A stretch of DNA of 64,000 nucleotides from Pleomorphomonas oryzae DSM 16300 (GCF_000422965.1 NZ_AUHB01000003.1:310001-374000), one strand, 5' to 3'; positions 1 to 9,595 are shown, counted from the first letter of the stretch. Numbers and translations: made by a program. The notes: generated by a model not told the origin, from the letters alone.

Positions 1-325
1 GCAGGTCATCTCCTGCAACGGCACGCAGGGCGGTGGACAGACCACAATCGGGCTCGCCGAACCGGTCCCCGTACCGGCCGGCAAGCCGGTGCGCCTCAAG
101 GTAGAGGTGCGGACGACGACGCTGATCTTCTTCTACGCAACCGGGTCGGACGATTGGAAGCAGGTCGGAGGCATCCTCGATGCCTCGATCCTGTCGGACG
201 AATGCGGGGCCGGCGAGCACGCCAACTTTACCGGGGCGTTCGTCGGCATGTCCGCCAACGACATGAGCGGCCAGGCCATGCCAGCCGACTTCGCCTACTT
301 CCGCTACCGCGATCTCGACGCGTAA
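1..325 (+). CDS. C-terminal part of a GH43-type beta-xylosidase/arabinofuranosidase (5' end outside window)
   Basis: The frame is open from the first bases (reading from position 2) and stops at 323-325, so only about 107 C-terminal residues are seen. They resemble the concanavalin-like beta-sandwich that follows the catalytic propeller in GH43 beta-xylosidases; the closing stretch with FTGAFVGM and [12 protein letters not shown] is typical of that domain. The catalytic part is not in the window, so the enzyme class rests on the tail alone. It lies 10 bases upstream of an ABC ATPase, suggesting a xylo-oligosaccharide uptake and hydrolysis operon that begins to the left. Confidence 0.6.
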   Translation, partial: QVISCNGTQGGGQTTIGLAEPVPVPAGKPVRLKVEVRTTTLIFFYATGSDDWKQVGGILDASILSDECGAGEHANFTGAFVGMSANDMSGQAMPADFAYFRYRDLDA

Positions 326-335
326 GGAACCGACC

Positions 336-1346
336 GTGGCAACGCTCGAATTCAAACATGTGAACAAGACCTTCGGCGCCGTGGAGGTGATTCCGGACGT
401 CTCGCTCTTCATCCCCCACGGTTCGTTCACCGTCTTCGTCGGCCCGTCGGGCTGCGGCAAATCGACCCTGCTGCGGCTCGCTGCCGGTCTTGAAGATATT
501 AGCGATGGAACTCTGGAAATCGATGGCAAGGACGTCACCTTCGCTCGGCCGACCGAGCGCGGTATCGCGATGGTTTTCCAGTCCTACGCGCTCTATCCCC
601 ATATGAACGTGGCGCAGAACATCGGCTTCGGTCTCAAGATGGCAGGCAAGCCGAAGGCGGAGATCGCGCGCAAGGTACATGAGGCAGCGGCGACGCTGCA
701 GCTCGACACGTTGCTCGACCGTAAACCGGGCGAACTGTCTGGAGGACAGCGCCAACGGGTTGCCATCGGCCGCGCCATCGTACGCGAGCCCAAGGTATTC
801 CTGTTCGACGAGCCGCTCTCCAACCTCGATGCCGCACTCAGGACGCAGATGAGAGTAGAGCTTGCCGAGCTGCACAAGCGGCTGGGCGCCACCATGGTCT
901 ATGTCACCCACGACCAGGTCGAGGCCATGACGCTCGCCGACCAGATCGTCGTGCTGAACAAAGGGCGTATCGAGCAGGTCGGCAGCCCGCTCGAGCTCTA
1001 CAACCAACCCAAAACGCTGTTTGTTGCCGGTTTCATCGGCTCGCCGAAGATGAATTTCATCACCGGCGATTATGCCACCCACCGCCAGGTATCCACCTTC
1101 GGCGTCCGGCCCGAGCATATCGACATTGTCACCTCCGGCGCCCATTGGACCGGTAGGGTACAGTTCAGCGAAAGGCTCGGCAGCGACACCTATCTCTACG
1201 TGGACGTGCCAGGGACCGGTCGCCTGACGGTCCGGGCGATCGGGGATGCTGCGTTCGTTGGTGGAGAGACCATCGGTCTTGCCCCGCGGGCAAACACGTC
1301 TCATGGCTTCGACGCCGACGGGCGGGCTTGTGCCGTCAGCGAGTAG
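336..1346 (+). CDS. Sugar ABC transporter ATP-binding protein (UgpC/MsmK/MalK type)
   Basis: ATPase that would power a CUT1-type sugar importer. Walker [10 protein letters not shown] is at residues 36-44, the signature LSGGQRQR near 135-142, and Walker [13 protein letters not shown] follows. A GTG start is used, 10 bases after the stop of the glycosidase gene, which indicates one operon. At 336 residues it is somewhat shorter than the usual 350-370 because the C-terminal TOBE regulatory region is reduced. No permease or binding protein for it is seen; they probably lie to the left. Substrate is inferred from the neighbouring GH43-like enzyme only. Confidence 0.9.
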   Translation: MATLEFKHVNKTFGAVEVIPDVSLFIPHGSFTVFVGPSGCGKSTLLRLAAGLEDISDGTLEIDGKDVTFARPTERGIAMVFQSYALYPHMNVAQNIGFGLKMAGKPKAEIARKVHEAAATLQLDTLLDRKPGELSGGQRQRVAIGRAIVREPKVFLFDEPLSNLDAALRTQMRVELAELHKRLGATMVYVTHDQVEAMTLADQIVVLNKGRIEQVGSPLELYNQPKTLFVAGFIGSPKMNFITGDYATHRQVSTFGVRPEHIDIVTSGAHWTGRVQFSERLGSDTYLYVDVPGTGRLTVRAIGDAAFVGGETIGLAPRANTSHGFDADGRACAVSE

Positions 1347-1385
1347 ACCGACCGCCCCAGCCAACACTGGATAGGAAGCTGGAAC

Positions 1386-1751
1386 TTACGATTTGAGCCT
1401 CGCGTCCATCCAGTCGCGGAGGACTGCTGCGTGGCTTTGTTCGGGATCCTGAGCGGCCGTCAGCAAGGTGACCGGTCCCTTGCGGCACCAGTCGACACAT
1501 TGTTCGACCTCAGTCGGATGGGTAGCAAGCTCGGCCTCATAACGCTCGCGGAATTCCGCCCAGCCGCCGGAGCCGGCGTGGAACCATTTGCGCAAAGCGG
1601 TGCTGGGCGTCACCTCTTTGGGCCAATCGTCGGGGCGAAGACGCTCCTTTGATATTCCTCTAGGCCAGAGCCTATCCACCAGCAGGCGTGCTCCGATCAT
1701 CGATTCCAGGGGGTCGTATACCCTTGCCACGACGAGAGGAAACCGAGCCAT
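1386..1751 (-). CDS. DUF488 family protein
   Basis: A 121-residue protein with the hallmark VDRLWPRGISKE of the DUF488 family, followed by the family's conserved W and FRERY elements. The ATG at 1751 is preceded by GAAGG at a good distance; the frame remains open further upstream but that part has no family likeness. It is the last minus-strand gene of the phosphonate locus yet is separated from the DUF1045 gene by 205 bases in which I see no gene, so it may be transcribed on its own. Biochemical function of the family is not known to me. Confidence 0.85.
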   Translation of the reverse strand: MARFPLVVARVYDPLESMIGARLLVDRLWPRGISKERLRPDDWPKEVTPSTALRKWFHAGSGGWAEFRERYEAELATHPTEVEQCVDWCRKGPVTLLTAAQDPEQSHAAVLRDWMDARLKS

Positions 1752-1956
1752 GAGAGCACCTTCGCACTTTACGAGGCCGATTATGCCAAGCTTGAAAATT
1801 CCAGCCGGCATCAACGCGTGAGACCATGACATCAGGCGAGGACCGACACCACGGGCGATCAGGCGGCACGAACGATCTTGAGAAGCCGTCGATCTTTTCA
1901 ACAGGGTCGAGATTCTTCCGACGGTCGATACCACTCTCCGGTGTCGACAATCAAAC

Positions 1957-2646
1957 CTAACCGCCGAACTCGGCGCGCGACAGTGCAACGAACTCAGCCT
2001 CCGGCACTTCTTCCATGAATAAGGTGAGCGCGTCGATAACGACCGGCTGACGCAGGCTGTCGGCGAATAGCTCGGTCAGGTGATCGCCAACCACTGCTCG
2101 CAGCTCTTCCGGCACCGGACCGGTCAGTGACATATGGAAGCGGAATCGCTCGAAGACATAGGGATAGCCCCACGTCTTGAGGTTCTCGACCTCAAGAGCG
2201 TCGAGGTTGGGCTTGTTGCGACGAGCGAATTCCTCAGATCCCATCGGTGCCCGAAAACGGTCGAACTCAGATACCACGGCATCGGCGAGCACTCCCAGCG
2301 CGGCGGGCGCCTCCTCGGGAACCAGCGCGAAGAAGCTGCCGATGCGCGCCACCTTGAGACGCCCAATGTCGAGCGGCGGCTGCCGCCGGGCGAAATCACT
2401 GGCGGCGGCCTGCAGATCCCACGAATGGAGGTCCGGCTTGAGGCGCATCGGTGGTTTCAGCGTCGCATGGAAGCCATAGCGGCGCGGATCGGTGACCAGC
2501 GGCTCCCAGGCCGGAGGCAAGGTTCGCGCCGGCACCCGGCCGCCAAAAGCGTCGCGACCGAGCCAGCGTACTGCGGTGCGCGTCAGCGGATGATCGACCG
2601 ACGGAGCGTAGTAAAGCGCGTAGCGAGCATGGTGCTGCATGGTCAT
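1957..2646 (-). CDS. DUF1045 protein of the phosphonate operon, 2H-phosphoesterase-like
   Basis: A 229-residue protein of the family found in C-P lyase operons (phosphonate metabolism protein, DUF1045). It carries two short His-x-Thr/Ser motifs, HATL at residue 60 and HMSL at residue 171, the pattern of the 2H phosphoesterase / RNA-ligase-like fold. Its start overlaps the phnN stop by four bases (ATGA), so the two are translationally coupled. No phnP is present in this locus, so I infer that this protein may open the cyclic ribose phosphate made by C-P lyase. That role is inference; the family and the two motifs are seen. Confidence 0.8.
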   Translation of the reverse strand: MTMQHHARYALYYAPSVDHPLTRTAVRWLGRDAFGGRVPARTLPPAWEPLVTDPRRYGFHATLKPPMRLKPDLHSWDLQAAASDFARRQPPLDIGRLKVARIGSFFALVPEEAPAALGVLADAVVSEFDRFRAPMGSEEFARRNKPNLDALEVENLKTWGYPYVFERFRFHMSLTGPVPEELRAVVGDHLTELFADSLRQPVVIDALTLFMEEVPEAEFVALSRAEFGG

Positions 2647-3233
2647 CCTCGGGCGTGACGGTCGGCGATCGCTTCGACCAGTTCGGCAAAGCGTCGCCCA
2701 GCCTCCGAGAGATCACCGCTGTTGTCGACGGTATAAACAGTTAGTCCGACCGGCAACGATGGTTTCGGGCGGTCGACACGAGCGCGGATCTCAGCCGCCG
2801 TTTCGCGCCCGCGCGCCGTGAGCCTGGCAATGAGGCACTCGCGGTCGGCGGTAACCTGGATCACCGCAAGCGTGGGATAGATGGCGGCGAAATCGGCGAG
2901 CGCGGTACGACTACCGTTGGCGACAAGGCAGCGGCCGGCACGTATCGCCTCGATCGTCGGTGCGGGAATGCCATAACCGTGACCGTGCGCGCGCCAGGAT
3001 ACGGCGAATCCGCCCGCGGCGGCCGTTGCCTCGAACTCATCGTGGCTTATCGGTTGGTGCGCCTCGCCGCCGGCATCGCCAGCCCGCGTTACCATCCGCC
3101 GCACGAAGACGATATCGGACCGCCGGGCAAGACAGGTGGCTGCCAGCTCCATCAGACTGTCCTTGCCGGCCCCAGATGGACCGACGACGACGATCATGCA
3201 CCCGCTCGGCGCGGTATCGGGTCCGTCCATCAC
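2643..3233 (-). CDS. phnN: Ribose 1,5-bisphosphate phosphokinase PhnN
   Basis: PhnN phosphorylates ribose 1,5-bisphosphate to PRPP, the last step that returns the ribose carrier of the C-P lyase route to nucleotide metabolism. The P-loop GPSGAGKDS lies at residues 18-26 and the guanylate-kinase-like fold continues with the VFVRRMVTR segment. Length 196 is normal. Its start overlaps the end of phnM by four bases, and the next gene again overlaps its stop. The short N-terminal extension before MIVVVG is not conserved in the family, so an internal start is possible. Confidence 0.93.
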   Translation of the reverse strand: MMDGPDTAPSGCMIVVVGPSGAGKDSLMELAATCLARRSDIVFVRRMVTRAGDAGGEAHQPISHDEFEATAAAGGFAVSWRAHGHGYGIPAPTIEAIRAGRCLVANGSRTALADFAAIYPTLAVIQVTADRECLIARLTARGRETAAEIRARVDRPKPSLPVGLTVYTVDNSGDLSEAGRRFAELVEAIADRHARG

Positions 3234-4369
3234 GCCACCCGCCGCCCCTCGCGCCAGACCGCTCGCACCACCGGCACACCTTCCTGACGATGGACGCGGA
3301 CCAGGTCTGCGCGCAGCTCGGCCGCTATGCGGCCGCGATCGGCAAGCCCGACGCTTCGGGCCGGCGTGGCCGTGACCATGGCAATGGCGCGCGAAAGATC
3401 GATCCCGTTGTCGGCGAGAACGAAGGGCGCGTGGATCAGACTGATCGGCACGTAATCAGACGACAGAACGTCGAGCACGCCGGCCTCGGCAAGATCGCCA
3501 GCGGCAATATTGCCCGAATGGGATTTGCCACGCACGATGTTGGGCGCGCCCATCAGCACGGAGATGCCTGCGACATGCGAGGCGCGGGCGGCCTCCATGG
3601 TGGTCGGAAACTCGGCGATGCGGATACCATGGCTGGCCGATTCAGCGACGTGGTCGATGGTCGCATCGTCGTGGCTGGCCAGCGCGATGCCACGCACCCG
3701 GCAATCGGCGGCCACAGCCTCCCGGTTGGGACCGGAATGGCGCGCGGAAGCTTCCTGCCTTTTGGCGACAAAGGCGGCGAAGGCCTCATCGGAGAGGCCG
3801 CGTTTTTTCTGATAGTAGAGCGTGTACTGATCGAGGTTTTGGAACTGACGCTGGCCGGGCGAATGATCCATTACCGAGGCGAGATGGACCAGGGGGTCGT
3901 TATGGAAGGCTTCGTAGTCGGCGAGCATATCCGGAGCCGACACTTCGCAGCGCAAATGGATGAGATGGTCGGCACGAAAGCGCCCCTGATCGCGCCCCTC
4001 GTGGAGCGCATCGGCGAGTGCCCGCATCTCGCCCGGCGCAAAGCCACCGTCCTCGTCGGAGCCCATGCGCAGGCAATCGAACACCGTGGTGATGCCAGCC
4101 GTCGCTACCTGGCCGTCGTGTGCCTGGATGGCGGCAATCGTGTCCCAGCGCACACCAGGCCGCGGCGCGTAATGCACTTCCAGATGGTCGGTGTGCAGTT
4201 CGACAAGACCTGGAATGAGATAGTCGCCGCCGAAATCGATGCCACTCCGCGCCGGCCCCTCCGTCACCTCGGCGATCCGACCATTGCGGACAATCACGCC
4301 ACCGGTGACGACGCGATCCTCCAAGACGAGGTTGGCATTGCAAATCTCAAAATCGCAAGCGTCGGTCAT
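3230..4369 (-). CDS. phnM: Alpha-D-ribose 1-methylphosphonate 5-triphosphate diphosphatase PhnM
   Basis: PhnM removes pyrophosphate from the triphosphate intermediate before C-P bond cleavage. It is an amidohydrolase; the metal-binding start ELHTDHLEVH follows the first strand block, HDDAT comes in the middle and SSDYVP near the C-terminus, all as in PhnM. I chose ATG at 4369, giving 379 residues. An ATG at 4387 that overlaps the phnE2 stop (TGATG) would add six residues and is also reasonable. The open frame extends far into phnE2, but that part is only a shadow. Confidence 0.93.
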   Translation of the reverse strand: MTDACDFEICNANLVLEDRVVTGGVIVRNGRIAEVTEGPARSGIDFGGDYLIPGLVELHTDHLEVHYAPRPGVRWDTIAAIQAHDGQVATAGITTVFDCLRMGSDEDGGFAPGEMRALADALHEGRDQGRFRADHLIHLRCEVSAPDMLADYEAFHNDPLVHLASVMDHSPGQRQFQNLDQYTLYYQKKRGLSDEAFAAFVAKRQEASARHSGPNREAVAADCRVRGIALASHDDATIDHVAESASHGIRIAEFPTTMEAARASHVAGISVLMGAPNIVRGKSHSGNIAAGDLAEAGVLDVLSSDYVPISLIHAPFVLADNGIDLSRAIAMVTATPARSVGLADRGRIAAELRADLVRVHRQEGVPVVRAVWREGRRVA

Positions 4370-4386
4370 ATCAGGTCTTCTTCTCA

Positions 4387-5877
4387 TCAGAGCTGCGCCC
4401 CGCCGGTCAGCCGGCTGCGCAGTGCATTGGAAATGGTGTCGAAGATGAACACGGTGCCGATGATCAGGATCACCATGTAGAAAATGTTGGGCCAGTTTGT
4501 GTGGGTGCGCATCGCCTCCCACAATTTGAGGCCGATACCGCCAGCCCCCATGGCACCGATGATGGTGGCCGAGCGGGTGTTGGATTCCCAGAAGTAGAGC
4601 GTCTGACTGACGAAGACCGGCAGCACCTGCGGCAGGACGCCGAAGCGCTGCACGGCGATCGGCGTGGCACCCACCGACGTCAGCCCATCGCGTGGCTTGC
4701 CGTCGATGTTCTCCAGCGCTTCCGAGAACAGTTTGCCGAGCGAGCCGGTGTCGGTGAAGAAGATGGCCGCCATGCCGGAGATCGGACCGGGGCCGAAAGC
4801 GCGGGTGAAAAACAAGGCCCAGATCAGCATATCGACGGATCGCTGGAAGTCGAAGAAGCGCTTCGCCGTCTGGTTGGCCAGCCAACTGGGCGTGATATTG
4901 CGAGCGGCGATGAAACTGAGCGGAAACGCTACGATCGCTGCGAACAGCGTGCCGATGAAGGCCATGACGACGGTTTCAAGCAGCTTGGTCCACACATCGA
5001 GATGCTGCCAAGACGGATTGTGCAGGAAATCGTCGATCGCGACAGCGAAGTTGCTGCGGGTGGGATCGAGACGATCGCCAGAGATGAGCAGATGCAGAAC
5101 CTCGCTCGATGATTTGCCGAAGAAAGCCGAATTGGTATCGAAAATGAAGTTGGCCCAACCGGGAAAGCGCCGATGAATGACCACCGAGCCGCCATCGATC
5201 TGCGCCCAGCCGGCAAGACCGAAGGCGACGATGATGCGATCCCCTGCCCGCTTTTGCTCCGCCCAAGCCGGCAACGGCCCGGCCGGCCGTACGTTGTCAC
5301 CCGTGCCGAGCGGCACGACCAGCATCTCGCCCTTCCTCTCAACGACGATCCGGTCGGGGGTGGCAACGAGGCGGGCATCGGCCGAGAAGCGTACTTCGGC
5401 GCGCTTTACCACCTCTTCAACACGGACAGTAGGTTCCGTGGCGGGAGCAACCGGTGCAGTCCCCGGCGCCATGAAACTGCCGCCGGGCATGAAGCCGCCC
5501 GTCGTCGCGCCAGCCGGCGTCGGCGCGGCAATGCGACGCTCCATCGTGGTGTGCTCGACGGTCATCCAGTCCGGTTTCGGGTTGGGGCCGATCGGGTCGA
5601 AGCGCGGAAAGGTCACGGCCATGGCACCATCTCGGTCGATCGAGATGGTTGGCCGATATTCGTAGGTCACCCATTGAATGAGGTAGGAGCCGGCAATCTG
5701 CCAGTTGGTGTTGGCGAGCACTTGGCCGATGCCGAACACCCACCAGCAGAACAGGAGATAAACCGCAGTGGCGGCGGCCAGCGCCGGCATGCGCCATACC
5801 GTCCAAAAGCGCGGTTGAACCACATGGGGATGGCGAGCGGCGATGGAGACATATTGGTCGGCAGTGAGGGTCAGCAT
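4387..5877 (-). CDS. phnE: Phosphonate ABC transporter permease PhnE, long second copy
   Basis: Inner-membrane permease of the phosphonate importer. The C-terminal half has the usual membrane segments and the ATPase-coupling loop around FGVLPQVLPVFVSQ followed by SATIIGAMGAGGIG. At 496 residues it is much longer than an E. coli-type PhnE (about 270). The excess is a soluble stretch of roughly 200 residues between the first membrane segment (about 30-52) and the next one (near 290), rich in beta-type sequence and proline. Strong ribosome site GAGGAGG before ATG 5877. It pairs with phnE1, 12 bases upstream. Confidence 0.92.
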   Translation of the reverse strand: MLTLTADQYVSIAARHPHVVQPRFWTVWRMPALAAATAVYLLFCWWVFGIGQVLANTNWQIAGSYLIQWVTYEYRPTISIDRDGAMAVTFPRFDPIGPNPKPDWMTVEHTTMERRIAAPTPAGATTGGFMPGGSFMAPGTAPVAPATEPTVRVEEVVKRAEVRFSADARLVATPDRIVVERKGEMLVVPLGTGDNVRPAGPLPAWAEQKRAGDRIIVAFGLAGWAQIDGGSVVIHRRFPGWANFIFDTNSAFFGKSSSEVLHLLISGDRLDPTRSNFAVAIDDFLHNPSWQHLDVWTKLLETVVMAFIGTLFAAIVAFPLSFIAARNITPSWLANQTAKRFFDFQRSVDMLIWALFFTRAFGPGPISGMAAIFFTDTGSLGKLFSEALENIDGKPRDGLTSVGATPIAVQRFGVLPQVLPVFVSQTLYFWESNTRSATIIGAMGAGGIGLKLWEAMRTHTNWPNIFYMVILIIGTVFIFDTISNALRSRLTGGAQL

Positions 5878-5889
5878 TGGTGGGCCTCC

Positions 5890-6837
5890 TCAGGTCGCCG
5901 GCAGGAAGGCATCGCGGCCGACCAAGCCTCGACGCAGCCAGGCGGAGAACTGGTCGACAGCGACGATGGTGCCAAACAGCAGGATGACGATGGCGATGGT
6001 CTTGGCGCCGTGGTTCTGACTGATCGACAGGCGCAGAAGCTCACCGATGCCACCACCGCCGACGGCGCCGATAATGGTCGAGGCACGCACGTTGATCTCA
6101 AGGCGGAGAAGGAAGTAGCTGGCAAAATTGGGAAGCACCTGCGGCAGCATGGCGAAGCGGACACGCTCGATCCAGTTCCCGCCGACGGCTCTAAGGCCCT
6201 CGTCGGGCTTCATGTCGGCGTTTTCCACCACCTCGAAGAACAGCTTGCCGAGCGCGCCTATGCTGTGGATCGATACCGCCGCGATGGCTGGTATCGGCCC
6301 GACCGTCAAAAAGGACAGGAAGAAGCCGGCGACCACCACGTCGGGAAAGGCGCGCAGGATTTCCATGAACCGACGGGCTGGCCAGCGGACCAGCCGGTTC
6401 GACATCATGTTGCTGGCAGCGCAAAATGACAGCACGCTACCGAAGAGGGTTCCGATCACCGTCGACAGCAGCGCGATGTTGAGCGTGATTGCCATCTGGT
6501 CGATGTATTCGGGAATGTAGAAGGCCGACGTGAGATAGGTCCGCCCTTCCGGATAGTTGTACTTGAGGCTACCATCGTCATAGGGCGATGGCAGGTCGAA
6601 CATGGCGCGCCCCACTTCAAGCCAGTCGCGCGGCACCAGGTCGCCGGTGAAATCCAGAAAATGCGGCAACCGGTCGAAAAACTTGCCAGCGTTGGCCTCG
6701 TTGGCGAACCACAGCGACAGCGCGACCGTGACGATCAGCCCGCCAATGCCGAGGACGGAGTAAAGTCGCCGCATACGCGCCTGGGCCTGCCAGTGGCGTT
6801 CCATGAGTGTGGCGCGGTCGGAAAGTCTCATCGGCAT
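5890..6837 (-). CDS. phnE: Phosphonate ABC transporter permease PhnE, first copy
   Basis: A 315-residue permease of the BPD_transp_1 family that pairs with the long phnE2 to make the phosphonate channel. The coupling loop FAMLPQVLPNFASYFLL and the following ASTIIGAVGGGGIGELL near residue 240 identify the PhnE group. An N-terminal membrane segment lies at about 25-45. The start at 6837 (MPMRLSD) has only a weak ribosome site; a second ATG two codons on is possible. A stem-loop separates it from phnD. Confidence 0.93.
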   Translation of the reverse strand: MPMRLSDRATLMERHWQAQARMRRLYSVLGIGGLIVTVALSLWFANEANAGKFFDRLPHFLDFTGDLVPRDWLEVGRAMFDLPSPYDDGSLKYNYPEGRTYLTSAFYIPEYIDQMAITLNIALLSTVIGTLFGSVLSFCAASNMMSNRLVRWPARRFMEILRAFPDVVVAGFFLSFLTVGPIPAIAAVSIHSIGALGKLFFEVVENADMKPDEGLRAVGGNWIERVRFAMLPQVLPNFASYFLLRLEINVRASTIIGAVGGGGIGELLRLSISQNHGAKTIAIVILLFGTIVAVDQFSAWLRRGLVGRDAFLPAT

Positions 6838-6860
6838 GGCTGATCCGGTTTGGGATAGGG

Positions 6861-6882
6861 CCGGCCGGAGGATTCCGGCCGG
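6861..6882 (-). promoter_or_regulatory. Stem-loop between phnD and phnE1
   Basis: Nine-base perfect stem, CCGGCCGGA at 6861-6869 with TCCGGCCGG at 6874-6882, and a 4-base loop. It sits just after the phnD stop and before phnE1. There is no run of T after it on the minus strand, so it is more likely an mRNA-stabilising or attenuating hairpin than a full terminator. Confidence 0.65.
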
Positions 6883-6899
6883 TCCGGAACGAACAGCGA

Positions 6900-7805
6900 T
6901 CAGCCGCCGATGGCCGCCTTGCGGGCGGCGACGATGGTCTTATAGAAGTCCGGCGTCACGTCGGTGAAAGCCTTGAAGTCGCCGCCCTCGATGGCCGAGA
7001 AGCAGGCCGCGTCGGTCTTCGGCAGATCCTTCATGAAGGCGACGAACTTGGTCTTGATTTCGTTCGGCAGCGCATTGCGAACGACGATCGGACCGTTGGG
7101 AATGAGGGGCGACTTCCACAGCTCGACAATGTCATCCATGTTGAGCATGCCCTTCTCGACCATCTTGCGCAGATTGCCGGAGGTGTAGCCGTCCTTGAAT
7201 TCGCCGACGCCCGAGCCAAAGGTGGTGCCGGCGTCGAAGGTGCCCTTCAACACTTCGAGCACGAGGTTTTCGTGGCCGCCGCCGAAGCCGGTCGAGGCAA
7301 AGTAGTCCTTGATCGGCGCGCCGATGGCGTCGGGCAAGGTGACCGTCGGCACCAGATAACCCGAGGTGGAATCCGGATCGGCAAAGCCGAGCTTCTTGCC
7401 TTTGAGGTCCTTGAGCGTCTTGATGCCACTGTCCTTGCGGGCGACCATGATCGAGTAGTAGCCGGTCGATCCGTCGGTCTGGACCGTGGTCAGCACCGGC
7501 GCGACGACATCCGGATTGGCCAGGGCGATCTTGGCATAGCCGGAGGCGCCGAGTTCGGCCTCGTCGAGCGTGCCGCCGAGCAAGCCCTGAATGACGCCGT
7601 CGTAATCGGCGGCCGGGAACAGCGACACCTTTTCGACGCCAAGGACGGCCGGCAGCTTATCCTGCAGACACTTGAAGTTGCGCAGGCGATCCGCCTCGTT
7701 CTCGCCGCCCAGAATGCCGATGCGGAAATCCTTGATCTCCTCGGCAGCGGCGGCGCCGGCGAGCGCGACGAGGGCGGTTGCGGCAAACAGAATCTTCTTC
7801 AACAT
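6900..7805 (-). CDS. phnD: Phosphonate ABC transporter substrate-binding protein PhnD
   Basis: Periplasmic receptor for phosphonates. The ATG at 7805 follows AGGAG at the right spacing and gives a clear signal peptide (KKILFAATALVALAGAAAAEE). The mature part shows the PhnD family motif FADPDSTSGYLVP at roughly residue 143. The 301-residue length is normal. An open frame continues 18 codons upstream but lacks a ribosome site. It is followed by a stem-loop and then phnE1, and preceded by about 246 bases after phnC in which I see no gene. Confidence 0.95.
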   Translation of the reverse strand: MLKKILFAATALVALAGAAAAEEIKDFRIGILGGENEADRLRNFKCLQDKLPAVLGVEKVSLFPAADYDGVIQGLLGGTLDEAELGASGYAKIALANPDVVAPVLTTVQTDGSTGYYSIMVARKDSGIKTLKDLKGKKLGFADPDSTSGYLVPTVTLPDAIGAPIKDYFASTGFGGGHENLVLEVLKGTFDAGTTFGSGVGEFKDGYTSGNLRKMVEKGMLNMDDIVELWKSPLIPNGPIVVRNALPNEIKTKFVAFMKDLPKTDAACFSAIEGGDFKAFTDVTPDFYKTIVAARKAAIGG

Positions 7806-8051
7806 CCGTCTCACTCCTGGTTCCGCCGGCCCCGCCGGTCGGAGGTCGTACTGCGCCAATAGCGCGGGCAGACGAGCGCGCAGGATCGCTCCGCGAAACC
7901 GGTAGTCGGTCTCACGCGCTCGAAGCTTGGTTCTCGGAACTGGCTGGCCTCAGGGCGTTTCCGACGACCTCTGGTTCGCAGAAAACACTCTAGCTCTTTG
8001 TTTCATCGCAATTTCGGACGCGAACAGGTTCCCACTTTTGCTGAAATTGCC

Positions 8052-8888
8052 CTAGATGGCGGCAGCGGCTTGCATGGTGAGGCCGGCCATCGCCTCCGGC
8101 GTCGGCACCCAATGCGGAACGAGCGAGGTTGACGTCATCCGCTCGTCGAAGTCATCCTCGGCGCCATAGATGCGGCGGACCGTTTCCGCCGTCAGGTCGG
8201 ACGGCGGACCGTCGAACACTACCCTCCCCTCGGCCATACCGATGACGCGCTGGCAATAGGTACGCGCCGTATCGAGGGTATGGAGGTTGGTAATCACGGT
8301 GATGCCGTCACGGCGGTTGATATCGGCGAGCGCATCCATCACCACCTTGGCGTTGAGAGGATCCAGCGAGGCGATCGGTTCGTCGGCAAGGATGACGCGC
8401 GGCTCCTGCATCAGAGCGCGAGCGATGGCGACGCGCTGCTGCTGACCGCCGCTGAGCGTGCCCGCGGGTTGCAGCGCCGTCTGCTCGATACCAAGCCTCT
8501 CCAGCGCCGCGATGGCCATGATGCGCTCGTCGCGGCTGAAAAGGTTCATGATGGAAAGCGCTGTCGAACGGTGATTGAGACGGCCGAGCAGCACGTTGGT
8601 CAGCACGTCGAGGCGCGGCACCAGATTGAACTGCTGGAAGATCATGGCACAGTCGCGCCGCCACCGGCGCAACGCTTCGCCCTTCAGCGAAGCGATCTCG
8701 ATATCGCCGTAGCGGATCGACCCGGACGTCGGATCGGCGAGCCGATTGATCATCCGGAGCAACGTCGACTTGCCGGCGCCGGAACGACCGATGACACCGA
8801 CCATCTGTCCTTCGGGGATCGAAACGCTGACCTCATCGACGGCGACCTTGGTCCCGAAGTGACGCGATAGATTGCGAATTTCGAACAT
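8052..8888 (-). CDS. phnC: Phosphonate ABC transporter ATP-binding protein PhnC
   Basis: ATPase of the phosphonate importer. Walker [10 protein letters not shown] begins near residue 34, the family insert [20 protein letters not shown] follows, and the signature LSGGQQQR is near 143. Start ATG 8888 follows CCGGAGAA. It leads the phnCDE1E2-M-N part of the locus; the 92 bases between it and the upstream hexapeptide transferase are A/T-rich and could hold a separate promoter, although I see no clear Pho box in the right orientation there. Confidence 0.95.
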   Translation of the reverse strand: MFEIRNLSRHFGTKVAVDEVSVSIPEGQMVGVIGRSGAGKSTLLRMINRLADPTSGSIRYGDIEIASLKGEALRRWRRDCAMIFQQFNLVPRLDVLTNVLLGRLNHRSTALSIMNLFSRDERIMAIAALERLGIEQTALQPAGTLSGGQQQRVAIARALMQEPRVILADEPIASLDPLNAKVVMDALADINRRDGITVITNLHTLDTARTYCQRVIGMAEGRVVFDGPPSDLTAETVRRIYGAEDDFDERMTSTSLVPHWVPTPEAMAGLTMQAAAAI

Positions 8889-8980
8889 TTCTCCGGACGC
8901 CCTGCCTGGTTATATTTTGTATGGACTTAAGGTTACGCTTGGCGGATGTCACTTTCGTGTACAACCGAATATTAAACCGT

Positions 8981-9595
8981 CTAATGTTTGTATTTTTCCA
9001 AGAAAGACTCGACGTCGAGTTCACGAAAATCTTCGAGCGCAGCCCGAAGTTGTTCATGCTTCCAATCCCACCAGGCAAGCGCCTCCAGCCGACCGGCGAT
9101 ATCTTCTGAAAAGCGCCGTTTGAGGGGGCGTGCCGGTACGCCGGTCACGATGGTGTAGGCAGGCACATCCCGGCTCACCACCGCACCGGCGCCAACGACT
9201 GCACCGTTGCCAATGGAAATGCCCGGTAAAACGGTAGCGCCATGACCGATCCAGACATCGTGGCCGATGTGGACGCGGTTGTCGCGCCGCCAGGCGAAGA
9301 AGTCCTGCTCGTGCTGGGCGTCATCCCAATAGTCGCCGGCCCGATAGGTGAAGTGGTGGAGGCTCGCCCGCTGCATCGGATGTCGCGTCGCATTGATGCG
9401 AACGGCCGCCGCGATATTGGCGAACTTGCCGATCGTGGCGCACCAGACCATGCCGTCGCGTTCGATATAGGAATAGTCGCCAAGTTCCAGTTCGCTGATG
9501 CGGCAGCCCTCGGCGATCTCAGTGTAGCGCCCAAGCTGGCTCGCCTCGACACCGGCGGTCGGATGGATGAGCGGTGTTTCCGACAGGCGAGTCAT
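8981..9595 (-). CDS. Phosphonate-operon hexapeptide-repeat transferase
   Basis: A 204-residue left-handed beta-helix acyltransferase of the type recurring in C-P lyase operons. Hexapeptide repeats run through the first two thirds ([50 protein letters not shown]), and the C-terminus is a helical cap. The HHFTYR region and the WDD insert match xenobiotic-acetyltransferase-like members. Its start overlaps the phnL stop by four bases. Acetylation of an aminophosphonate, by analogy with PhnO, is inference only. Confidence 0.87.
   Translation of the reverse strand: MTRLSETPLIHPTAGVEASQLGRYTEIAEGCRISELELGDYSYIERDGMVWCATIGKFANIAAAVRINATRHPMQRASLHHFTYRAGDYWDDAQHEQDFFAWRRDNRVHIGHDVWIGHGATVLPGISIGNGAVVGAGAVVSRDVPAYTIVTGVPARPLKRRFSEDIAGRLEALAWWDWKHEQLRAALEDFRELDVESFLEKYKH

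Noticed and set aside
1752-1956. Possible small gene between DUF488 and DUF1045 genes
   Set aside because: Open frames here lack a ribosome site, and the upstream extension of the DUF488 frame has no family likeness.
3230-4885. Apparent 551-residue phnM with a long N-terminal extension
   Set aside because: The extension is an out-of-frame reading of phnE2; the PhnM homology starts at MTDACDF and the natural start is at 4369 or 4387.
7806-8051. Possible small gene between phnD and phnC
   Set aside because: Only an N-terminal extension of the phnD frame is open there, without a ribosome site; no terminator or clear operator was seen.
8946-8963. Pho-box-like ATGTCAC-TTTC-GTGTACA upstream of phnC
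   Set aside because: Spacing is right but the orientation points away from phnC and the second repeat matches poorly. Without a suitable -10 it is not called.
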